Source: Actinomycetes bacterium | Lineage (GTDB): Bacteria > Actinomycetota > Thermoleophilia > Solirubrobacterales > 70-9 | Assembly: GCA_023436605.1 (NCBI GenBank) | Contig: JAEZIQ010000020.1 | Coordinates: forward strand, 1 to 16,108 | Direction of reading: 5' to 3' | Length of the DNA: 16,108 nucleotides | Part shown: piece by piece, positions 1 to 7,162 of the stretch | Numbering within the stretch: the first letter of the stretch is position 1 | Layout of the letters: each line of letters opens with the position of its first letter | Program-made: the position numbers and the translations under genes | Notes under the pieces: generated by a model | The model's input: only the letters and a program-made list of their open reading frames with translations | What the model was told of the DNA's origin: nothing | Database searches by the model: none

Positions 1-30
1 AACCCGCATCACCATCAACCCAGACCAAAC

Positions 31-75
31 GGTGCCGCAGGTTTGTAAGCGTGATGACAACAAACCTGCGGCACC
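31..75. repeat. 16-bp perfect inverted repeat (hairpin)
   Basis: Two perfectly complementary 16-base arms, GGTGCCGCAGGTTTGT at 31-46 and its reverse complement at 60-75, are separated by a 13-base loop. Neither side has a real T-run, so it is not a convincing rho-independent terminator. It could end transcription of a gene left of the window, be a dispersed palindromic element, or form an RNA structure. No other copy of this arm was noticed in the window. Confidence 0.75.
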
Positions 76-120
76 ATCTCAGGGGTTCGAGTGTTGACGA
101 AGTCCAGCGGTCGGCTGGTG

Positions 121-143
121 GCTCCTGCGGGCTACCCGGGAGC
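121..143. repeat. imperfect hairpin upstream of the leftward gene's terminator
   Basis: GCTCC at 121-125 pairs with GGAGC at 139-143, and CGGG at 128-131 pairs with CCCG at 135-138 around a CTA loop. A two-base bulge (126-127) interrupts the 5' side. Its role is unknown. With the repeat at 31-75 and the terminator at 158-185, it makes the first 213 bases unusually rich in secondary structure. Confidence 0.4.
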
Positions 144-157
144 AGCAGCATTAACGA

Positions 158-185
158 GAAAGGGCCGCCCGAAGGCGGCCCTTTC
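158..185 (-). terminator. rho-independent terminator of the dehydrogenase/hydratase gene
   Basis: A perfect 12-bp stem, GAAAGGGCCGCC with its complement, closes a four-base loop. Read on the minus strand the loop is C(UUCG)G, a very stable RNA tetraloop. The hairpin starts 28 bases after the stop codon of the leftward gene at 214. The T-run is short and partly inside the stem. Its build closely matches the terminator at 12387-12412. Confidence 0.8.
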
Positions 186-213
186 GAAGCAGCAGATTGC
201 TGACTGGCAGCGT

Positions 214-2223
214 CTACTTGCCCTGCCAGTTCGGCTTGCGCTTGCCGAGGAAGGCCGAGATGCCTTCCTTGCCGTCTTCACTGAAGAAGACCTTGGCGAA
301 GCCCTGCTTCTCGGCGTCGATGCCGGCGTCCGGGTCGCCGCCGCGGAAGCTGACCTGCTTGACCTGCTCGATGGCGAGCGGGGCCTGGCCAGCCAGGCGC
401 TTGGCCCAGTTGAGCGCGACGTCGAACAGTTCCTGGTCGGGAACCAGTTCGTTGACGAGACCGGACTCGAACGCTTCGATCGAGGAGATCGGGTCGCCGA
501 CCGTGTTCATCTCCAGAGCCTTGCCCCAGCCGACGAGACGCGGCAGGCGCTGGGTTCCACCGAAGCCGGGGATGATGCCCAGCTTGATCTCCGGCTGACC
601 GAAGACGGCGGACTCCGCAGCGATGCGGAAGTCACAGGCCATGGCGAGCTCGCAACCGCCACCGAAGGCGAGCGAGTTGACGGCGGCGATGGTCGCGACG
701 CGGCCCTCACCGAAGCTCTTCAGAAGGTCGTGACCGTTCTGGATCAACGCGGCTCCACCCTCGGTGTCCATCTTGGTGAACGCCTTGATGTCGGCGCCGG
801 CCGAGTAAACGATCGGACCGGTCGACGAAGCGATGACCATGGCACCGATCTCGGGGTTGGCGTTGACCTTCTCCCAGACGGTTCCGAGGTCCTCGATGAC
901 CTGCGGCGAGATCGCATTCATCGGCGGGTTGGACAGCCAGGCGATCGCGACGTTGCCGCGGGTTTCCAGCTTGACCTTCTCGGGCTGGTCGCCTTCATCC
1001 GGCTGCGGGTAGGCGTAGAAGCCCTGGCCGGCGGCAAAGCCGAGACGTCCCTGCGCGACGAGGCGCTTCAGGGTCACGGGCACCGGGAAGCGCTCATCGC
1101 CGTACTTCTCGTTCAGCTTCTCGATCCGCTCGAGCGAAACGTCGAGACCTTCGAGGTCGGCCTTCCAGAAGGGCGGGAAGAGACCCTTCATCGGGTTGAG
1201 GCCAGCGCCGTTCATCATGCCCCAGTCGATGTCACGGGCGCTGCAGGCACCCTCTTCGAGGAGCAGGCAGGCTTCGATCAGCGACTTGGCGAGGAACAGC
1301 TCGGTCAGTTCTTCGGCGTCCGCGTCAGCGTCACCGGGAACGTTCGGCTGGCCGTCCTTGTACATGCCCTCGCCGCCGGTCTTGGCACCGAGCTTGCCGT
1401 CGGCGACCAGCTGCTTCATGCCCTGGTGGACGTAGAAGCGCTCACCGTAGGACTCGTTGAGGTGCTCGGCGACGTGGAAGACGGTGTCGAGACCGAGGAC
1501 GTCGATCAGGATGAACGGACCCATCGGGGAAACGTTCGCGGCGCCGACGCCTTCGTCGATCTTGGCGATCGAGAGGCCGCGCTCTTCCTGGGCGCGCCAG
1601 ATCTCACCGACCGCGGAGTTGAGGATGCGGTTGACGACGAAGCCGGGTACCTCTCCACAGGTGATCGGTGACTTGCCGATGGCCTGGGCGAAGTTCGAAG
1701 CGGTCTGGGCGGTCTCGGGGGAGGTGTCGTCACCAATCACCACTTCGACCAGCGGCATGACCGAGGCGGGGTAGAAGAAGTGAAAACCGACGACCTTGTC
1801 GGGACGCAGGGTGGCCTCGCCGATCTCGGAGATCGAGAGAGCCGAGGTGTTGGACGAGAGGATGGCGTGGCCGGGAGTGACGGCGTCGAGCTCGGCGAAT
1901 ACCGCCTGCTTGATGGCCATCTTCTCCGGGACGGCTTCGATCACGAAGTCGACATCACCGAATTCATCGTAGGTGACGGTGCCGGTGACGTTGGCAAGGA
2001 CCTCTTCCAGGCGGGCGTCGGCCTGCTCCTGGGTGATCTTTTCCTTCTTGACCTTGCTGCCGAGCTGGCCGGCAGTGACGTTCTTGACTTCTTCGATCGC
2101 GGCGTCGACGAACTTCTGATCGACGTCCTTGATCACGACCGGGATGTCGGCTGCGGCGATCGCCTGAGCGATCTGACCGCCCATGGTGCCGCCGCCGACG
2201 ACGGCTGCCTTGTGTACGAACAT
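214..2223 (-). CDS. 3-hydroxyacyl-CoA dehydrogenase / enoyl-CoA hydratase fusion protein
   Basis: A 669-residue bifunctional fatty-acid beta-oxidation enzyme that hydrates enoyl-CoA and then oxidises 3-hydroxyacyl-CoA with NAD+, presumably in the cytosol. The dehydrogenase half comes first: a Rossmann NAD loop GGGTMGG (residues 10-16), the SSNTS segment (123-127), catalytic His148 in GFHFFYPA, Glu160, and Asn198 in the VNRI motif. The hydratase half follows from about residue 415, with the oxyanion segment AGADIK (475-480) and both catalytic glutamates, Glu525 in GGGCEL and Glu545 in QPEI. This order is the reverse of E. coli FadB and resembles Bacillus FadN/YusL and archaeal crotonyl-CoA hydratase/dehydrogenase fusions. 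All key residues I looked for are present, so both activities are expected. GGAGG lies 13 bases before the ATG, a long spacing, but the NAD-binding motif begins right after this start. No thiolase gene is next to it. The short-chain versus long-chain substrate range cannot be told from the sequence. Confidence 0.93.
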   Translation of the reverse strand: MFVHKAAVVGGGTMGGQIAQAIAAADIPVVIKDVDQKFVDAAIEEVKNVTAGQLGSKVKKEKITQEQADARLEEVLANVTGTVTYDEFGDVDFVIEAVPEKMAIKQAVFAELDAVTPGHAILSSNTSALSISEIGEATLRPDKVVGFHFFYPASVMPLVEVVIGDDTSPETAQTASNFAQAIGKSPITCGEVPGFVVNRILNSAVGEIWRAQEERGLSIAKIDEGVGAANVSPMGPFILIDVLGLDTVFHVAEHLNESYGERFYVHQGMKQLVADGKLGAKTGGEGMYKDGQPNVPGDADADAEELTELFLAKSLIEACLLLEEGACSARDIDWGMMNGAGLNPMKGLFPPFWKADLEGLDVSLERIEKLNEKYGDERFPVPVTLKRLVAQGRLGFAAGQGFYAYPQPDEGDQPEKVKLETRGNVAIAWLSNPPMNAISPQVIEDLGTVWEKVNANPEIGAMVIASSTGPIVYSAGADIKAFTKMDTEGGAALIQNGHDLLKSFGEGRVATIAAVNSLAFGGGCELAMACDFRIAAESAVFGQPEIKLGIIPGFGGTQRLPRLVGWGKALEMNTVGDPISSIEAFESGLVNELVPDQELFDVALNWAKRLAGQAPLAIEQVKQVSFRGGDPDAGIDAEKQGFAKVFFSEDGKEGISAFLGKRKPNWQGK

Positions 2224-2529
2224 GAGGTTTCTTGGTCCTCCGGGGCTTTGAGTTGAGAGCTTCTCGGGCGATTGGCCCGAAGCTGAATGCGAGAAGTTGA
2301 CTCGCGGGTCAATAAGGCTATCGGGACTGTGCCCACGTTGCCGGGCAGTCGGACCGAAAACCGACCTGTGCAGAGGTTTTCTTTAGCCGGCCTGTTATCT
2401 TGTCTCCTGGTCGCTGTCCATTTCCGGATGCGATCGAGGTTCAGTTCCTTCCTGTTTTCGCTTGATTCATCAGCGTTGTTGGGGTTACCGGATCTCCCCT
2501 CACACCCCTCATCAGGAAGTAGAACAAGC
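2224..2529. other. divergent promoter region between the fatty-acid gene and the DEAD-box helicase gene
   Basis: This 306-bp spacer between two divergent genes holds no convincing gene. It contains the palindrome at 2297-2312, a hairpin near 2258-2284 (TCGGGC pairing with GCCCGA) in the leftward leader, and a long leader of the rightward gene. An in-frame extension of the helicase back to 2287 exists. It would add 81 poorly folded-looking residues before the normal helicase N terminus, so I treat the region as untranslated. Confidence 0.6.
2297..2312. promoter_or_regulatory. 16-bp operator-like palindrome with embedded TTGAC
   Basis: TTGACTCGCGGGTCAA is symmetric except for one T/G position pair. 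It lies 74 bases upstream of the leftward fatty-acid gene. Each arm begins with TTGAC, resembling a -35 hexamer on either strand, although no clear -10 box sits at the right distance. Size, symmetry and position suit a dimeric TetR- or FadR-type repressor of fatty-acid genes. No such repressor gene is in the window, so this is inference. Confidence 0.35.
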
Positions 2530-3852
<1,323 letters not shown>

Positions 3853-4004
3853 CACTTGTAACAAAGCCTGCGAGATCGGGCAGATACTGCTACGGTCCGC
3901 GGATAGGGTCGGGTTGAGAAACCCGGCAAAGACGTGTGTAGCGCTCGCAGTCGTTGCTTTACCAGCATCCTCCGCGTTTCGCAGCACCGATGTTGGAGGA
4001 CTAA
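3853..4004 (+). promoter_or_regulatory. structured leader of the first cold-shock gene
   Basis: These 152 bases separate the helicase stop from the cold-shock start. An 8-bp hairpin with a GAGA tetraloop lies at 3908-3927 (core CGGGTT/AACCCG). It has no T-run, so it is not a terminator. A strong ribosome-binding site, GGAGG at 3995-3999, sits 5 bases before the ATG inside the block GATGTTGGAGGA (3989-4000). The same 12 bases precede the second cold-shock gene. Cold-shock genes of other bacteria have long thermo-responsive leaders; that this one does is inference. No clear promoter hexamers were found. Confidence 0.45.
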
Positions 4005-4208
4005 ATGCCTACTGGCACAGTCAAATGGTTCAGTGACGAAAAGGGCTTCGGCTTCATCACGCCGGATGACGGTTCGAAGGACGTTTTCGTCCATCACACC
4101 GCCATTCAGTCGGACGGCTTCCGCACCCTCGCGGAAGGCGCCAAGGTGAGCTACGAGGCAGAGGACGGACCCAAGGGTCCGGCCGCCGCTTCGGTCGAGC
4201 CCGTCTGA
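4005..4208 (+). CDS. cold-shock protein, CspA family (copy 1)
   Basis: A 67-residue single-domain cold-shock protein, the standard family length, which binds single-stranded RNA or DNA and acts as an RNA chaperone. It has both nucleic-acid-binding motifs: RNP1 KGFGFI (residues 13-18) and RNP2 VFVHH (27-31). Trp8 and the aromatic residues of the binding face are present. The start is fixed by GGAGG five bases upstream. It differs at only five residues from the copy at 12433-12636 (positions 32, 52, 54, 66 and 67). It follows a DEAD-box RNA helicase, another typical cold-adaptation function, and ends before a good terminator. Whether it is cold-induced or constitutive cannot be told. Confidence 0.96.
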   Translation: MPTGTVKWFSDEKGFGFITPDDGSKDVFVHHTAIQSDGFRTLAEGAKVSYEAEDGPKGPAAASVEPV

Positions 4209-4253
4209 GGCTGAACCACCTGGGGCAAGAGCCCCAAAGCAGCAACGCGAGCG

Positions 4254-4273
4254 CGCCCGCCAACCGGCGGGCG
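4254..4273 (+). terminator. terminator of the first cold-shock gene
   Basis: An 8-bp GC stem, CGCCCGCC with GGCGGGCG, closes an AACC loop and is followed by TTTCGCTTT at 4274-4282. GCGA upstream (4247-4250) can extend pairing with TCGC (4276-4279). A smaller hairpin, TGGGGC/GCCCCA with an AAGA loop, lies just upstream at 4221-4236. The stem begins 45 bases after the stop codon. Confidence 0.7.
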
Positions 4274-4333
4274 TTTCGCTTTAAGCGCTCCGGGCCAGAC
4301 CTCCCCGGTGTCCGATCGGGACGGCATTGTGTC

Positions 4334-4357
4334 GTTCGACAAACGTTTAGTGGGTAC
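4334..4357 (+). promoter_or_regulatory. possible stress-sigma-type promoter of the MBL hydrolase gene
   Basis: GTTC (4334-4337), 14 bases, then GGGTAC (4352-4357) resembles the GTTT-N14-16-GGGTAT pattern known for SigB/SigF-type sigma factors of Gram-positive bacteria. It would start transcription about 50 bases before the ATG at 4415. No sigma-factor gene is in the window and the match is imperfect. Confidence 0.25.
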
Positions 4358-4414
4358 TTAAAGGGAAAAGCGCATCCATCGGGAAGATGCATGGTTAGAG
4401 AAGACAGAGGTCAA

Positions 4415-5437
4415 ATGAACACGCGCTTCCACGTCCCGAGCAAGGTTTTTGGCAACCGCCGCAAACGCGGCGAGCGACCTGACCGCGACGGGGAAGTGCA
4501 GCCCGTCACCCCGGCAGACTTCAGTGGCAGCGATCCGGTCCTGATCGACCCGATGTTGAACGAAACTCCCGGCCGCTCCTCTTCCTACCTGATCCAGGGC
4601 AGGCGCACCGCCCTGATCGATCCCGGCTCGGCCAATGCCTCCCCGCGTGTGCTCGAGGGTTTGAAGTCCCGGGGGATCAACGTGGACCTGATCCTCCTCA
4701 CCCACATTCATCCCGACGCCGCTGCCGGAGCCGGAGTGATCGCCCGCCACTTCGCCGGCGCGAGGATCGCTGCGCCGGCCGGGGCGACTGGAAGGCTGGC
4801 CGACCCTTCGGCGCTGATTTCGGACATGAAGAAGGTCTATGGCGAAAAGGTGGAGTCGATCTACGGTCAGCCGGCCGCGATCGAGAGGGCCCGGATCACC
4901 GCGCTCGAGGACGGTGATCTGATCGACCTCGGCGACCGCACGATCGAAGCGATCGCCACGCCCGGCCACACGGCAGCGCACATGTCCTTCCTCGATCGTT
5001 CGACTTCTTCACTCTTCTGCGGGGACGCGCTCGGCGTCCAATTGCCGGGCAGCGGCGCGGTCAGGCCCTCCACCCCGCCCTGGGACTTTTCCCTGGAAGA
5101 CTCGCTTGCGTCGATTCGGAAGCTTTCGGCATACGAGGCCGACACCGTCTACCTCGCACACTACGGAGCCGCCCGGCCCGGACCGGCGGAGATATTCACC
5201 CGCGCCAGCAGCGCACTGGAGAGCTGGCACCGTTCGTTCCTCAGGAAGCGCGAGCAGGCCGAGAGTGACGAGGATCTCTCGCGACAGTTCAACGCCTGCC
5301 TCGAGGCCAGTCTCGAACCGATCCCCCCATCGGCCCGGCGTGATCTCGAAGCGGTGAGCCCGGCCTGGCTCAACCTCGCCGGCCTGAACGCCGAACAGGC
5401 CCGTCTCGGCAGCCGTCGCCTCTCCGACGCTGCCTGA
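4415..5437 (+). CDS. MBL-fold metallo-hydrolase with altered metal-binding motif
   Basis: A 340-residue metallo-beta-lactamase-fold protein of the glyoxalase-II-like type. An early strand segment with ALIDPGS is followed by the metal motif at residues 97-102. Further ligands are His185 in TPGHT, Asp204 in CGDALG and His249 near LAHYG. The motif normally reads HxHxDH; here it is H97-I-H99-P-D101-A102, so the last histidine, normally a ligand of the second metal, is alanine. The other ligands remain, so one-metal catalysis or altered activity is possible. The substrate is unknown; family members hydrolyse thioesters, lactones or phosphoesters. The C-terminal part from about residue 255 is helical-looking and extends the core. 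An ATG at 4391 would add eight residues. I prefer 4415 because GAGG sits four bases before it. The gene stands alone, after a terminator and convergent with the next gene. Confidence 0.88.
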   Translation: MNTRFHVPSKVFGNRRKRGERPDRDGEVQPVTPADFSGSDPVLIDPMLNETPGRSSSYLIQGRRTALIDPGSANASPRVLEGLKSRGINVDLILLTHIHPDAAAGAGVIARHFAGARIAAPAGATGRLADPSALISDMKKVYGEKVESIYGQPAAIERARITALEDGDLIDLGDRTIEAIATPGHTAAHMSFLDRSTSSLFCGDALGVQLPGSGAVRPSTPPWDFSLEDSLASIRKLSAYEADTVYLAHYGAARPGPAEIFTRASSALESWHRSFLRKREQAESDEDLSRQFNACLEASLEPIPPSARRDLEAVSPAWLNLAGLNAEQARLGSRRLSDAA

Positions 5438-5449
5438 ACGGCGACCGGG

Positions 5450-5905
5450 TCAGAGAATCACGACGCGGTCCCCTGCGAGCGTGAGAACCAGCCATGGTTC
5501 GCCACGCCAGAGGAACGTGAACCCGGATCCGGGACGGAACGCAAGTCCGTGTTCCGCGGCGGCGGCCGTCGCCACCCGCTCCAGAGTTCCGGCCAGCTCG
5601 TCTGCCGGGACTCCTTCCAGTTCCGGCTGAATCCGGTCTCGCACCAGTCCGGCGGGGTCCGGCAGGCGGTCCGCGGAAATATCCGAAGGGCGGTTTGCAG
5701 CCGGGCCGGAGAGCCGGGCAAGTAGGAATCCGCAAGAGGAGCAACCAAAGTATGTGCTCCGGTCTCTGCCCCAATCCGGCGAGTACGGTCTGGGTTTGCG
5801 AAGCACCGGCTCACCACCGAAGCCGCAGCGGGCGCAGGGAACGTTGGTGCGAGCAAGATCTCTGGCTTTCCGGACCGGCGAGCTGTGGTCGGGATAGGTA
5901 GTCAC
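5450..5905 (-). CDS. zinc-ribbon protein of unknown function
   Basis: I do not recognise this protein. With a GTG start at 5905 it has 151 residues. A CxxC pair at Cys24/Cys27 and another at Cys55/Cys58 form a likely zinc ribbon near the N terminus. A Pro- and Ala-rich helical stretch and a short C-terminal region of beta-strand-like hydrophobic patches (around 128-151) follow. No signal peptide or membrane segment is visible. The alternative ATG at 6025 would give 191 residues but would run 104 bases into the divergent exporter gene. Neither start has a good ribosome-binding site, so a leaderless transcript from the GTG is possible. It converges with the MBL gene, 12 bases apart, and its start lies 16 bases from the exporter's start. 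The paired cysteines support a real gene; the function could be nucleic-acid or protein binding. Confidence 0.6.
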   Translation of the reverse strand: MTTYPDHSSPVRKARDLARTNVPCARCGFGGEPVLRKPRPYSPDWGRDRSTYFGCSSCGFLLARLSGPAANRPSDISADRLPDPAGLVRDRIQPELEGVPADELAGTLERVATAAAAEHGLAFRPGSGFTFLWRGEPWLVLTLAGDRVVIL

Positions 5906-5906
5906 G

Positions 5907-5913
5907 AGGGAGG
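5907..5913 (+). promoter_or_regulatory. ribosome-binding site that fixes the exporter start
   Basis: AGGGAGG ends eight bases before the ATG at 5922, ideal spacing. This favours 5922 over the GTG at 5913, which lies within the site, and over the ATG at 5982, which has GAGGAG directly against it. The site sits between the divergent starts of the exporter and the zinc-ribbon gene. Confidence 0.7.
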
Positions 5914-5921
5914 TGTCGTTG

Positions 5922-7160
5922 ATGGCGGGGCGTTCTGACAGGCTTTGGTCGGTGACCTCCGGGAAAAGATCTGCCGAGGAGATGGATCGTCGTTCGATCG
6001 GGGTCCTGGCTTCGGGGCATGCCATGGTCGACGCCTGTCAGGGAGCCGTCCCGGCAATGATCCCCTTCCTGATCTCCCGTCGCGGCTACAGCTACGCGGA
6101 GGCCACGTCGTTGCTGCTGGTCATGACCGTCTGCTCTTCGATGCTGCAGCCACTGTTCGGATACCTCACGGATCGCCGTTCAATTTCGTGGCTCCTGCCA
6201 GCCGGCGTCCTGCTGGGTGGACTGGGTGTCGGGCTGGCCGGGTTGAGCGATTCGCGGGCCCTGACCGTGGTGGCCGTCGGGCTGGCCGGCCTCGGGGTGG
6301 GCGCCTACCACCCCGAAGGGGCCCGAAACGCCAACTTTGTCGCCGGAACCAGACGACGCGCCACGGCGATGAGCTTCTACGGGGTCGGCGGGAACATCGG
6401 CTTTGCGATCGGGCCGGTGATCGTTACCGCCCTCGTTCTTGCCTTCGGTCTCTCGGGAATCGTCTGGTTTGCGCTGCCGCTGACCCTGGGGGCGATCTGG
6501 CTGGCCCGCGAGCTGCCCCGAATCGACGCGCTGAGACTGCGCGCGATCGCCGAATCTGAAGCGCTACCGGGCGGCAGGGGTGAGGACCGGTGGCTTCCGT
6601 TCGCCGGGATCGCCTCCGTGGCTGGATTCAGATCGGCAGCCTACTTCGGCCTCCAGGCCTTCGTGCCAATCTTCCTGATTACCGAACTCGGTACTTCGGA
6701 TGCGGTCGGTAACGCCGCCCTGACGGTGCTACTCGGGGTTGGTGTTATCGGGACCATCCTCGGCGGAGGACTCGCCGACCGGATCGGCAACAAGCCGGTG
6801 CTGGTCATCTCACTGGGAATGGTCTGCCCCTTGGTTCTCGCGCTGCTCGCGGTCGGCGAGGCAGGCGCTTTCGTGCTGGTCGCCCTGATCGGATTCTTTC
6901 TCTTCGGAACCTTCTCGATCGCCGTGGTCATGGGGCAACAGTTCCTGCCCACGCGAATCGGAGTCGCCTCGGGCGTGACCCTTGGTGCGGCGATCGGATT
7001 CGGCGGGCTGGCCGCATGGCTGCTGGGCCTGCTCGCCGACCAGACCAGCCTGACCACGGTGATAATCGTGATTGCCGCATTGCCGCTGCCCGGATTTCTG
7101 GTCAGTCTGCTGCTGCCCGGCGAGAATGGGTCGCCCGAACCGATCGAAGAACCAAGCTGA
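5922..7160 (+). CDS. MFS transporter, fosmidomycin-resistance (Fsr)-like
   Basis: A 412-residue major facilitator superfamily permease with about 12 hydrophobic segments, in the inner membrane, expected to export small molecules by proton antiport. After a hydrophilic N terminus of about 24 residues, helix 1 carries LASGHAMVDACQGAVPA, typical of the Fsr-like branch. The first cytoplasmic loop has GYLTDRRS. A segment GVGAYHPEGARNA in the N-terminal half is also Fsr-like. The second half repeats the loop as GGLADRIGNKP, as expected for the duplicated MFS fold. The real substrate is unknown; similarity to Fsr does not prove fosmidomycin export. It heads an operon: the PLP-enzyme gene starts two bases after its stop and the c-di-GMP gene follows. 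A metabolite made or broken by the PLP enzyme is a possible cargo, which is inference. Confidence 0.9.
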   Translation: MAGRSDRLWSVTSGKRSAEEMDRRSIGVLASGHAMVDACQGAVPAMIPFLISRRGYSYAEATSLLLVMTVCSSMLQPLFGYLTDRRSISWLLPAGVLLGGLGVGLAGLSDSRALTVVAVGLAGLGVGAYHPEGARNANFVAGTRRRATAMSFYGVGGNIGFAIGPVIVTALVLAFGLSGIVWFALPLTLGAIWLARELPRIDALRLRAIAESEALPGGRGEDRWLPFAGIASVAGFRSAAYFGLQAFVPIFLITELGTSDAVGNAALTVLLGVGVIGTILGGGLADRIGNKPVLVISLGMVCPLVLALLAVGEAGAFVLVALIGFFLFGTFSIAVVMGQQFLPTRIGVASGVTLGAAIGFGGLAAWLLGLLADQTSLTTVIIVIAALPLPGFLVSLLLPGENGSPEPIEEPS

Positions 7161-7162
7161 CC

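Noticed and set aside
31..95. tRNA-like look (hairpin followed by GGGTTCGA)
   Set aside because: The 16-bp stem with a 13-base loop does not fold as a cloverleaf and no acceptor stem or T-arm of 5 bp can be formed around GTTCGA.
2..97. Open frame entering from the left edge and ending in TGA at 95-97 (31 residues)
   Set aside because: Other frames also stay open here, and the 16-bp inverted repeat lies inside it. There is no way to tell a gene tail from chance.
91..1671. Long open frame on the plus strand opposite the dehydrogenase/hydratase gene
   Set aside because: It is antisense to a gene with complete catalytic motifs, has no recognisable domain, and is typical of long shadow frames in high-GC coding DNA.
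2287..2529. N-terminal extension of the DEAD-box helicase
   Set aside because: The Q motif starts just after Met at 2530 as in other family members; the 81 extra residues look untranslated and would span the probable promoter region.
3853..4004. Cyclic-di-GMP (GEMM) riboswitch in the cold-shock leader, suggested by the c-di-GMP gene in the window
   Set aside because: The conserved core segments of that riboswitch, as I know them, are not found; only a simple GNRA hairpin is supported.
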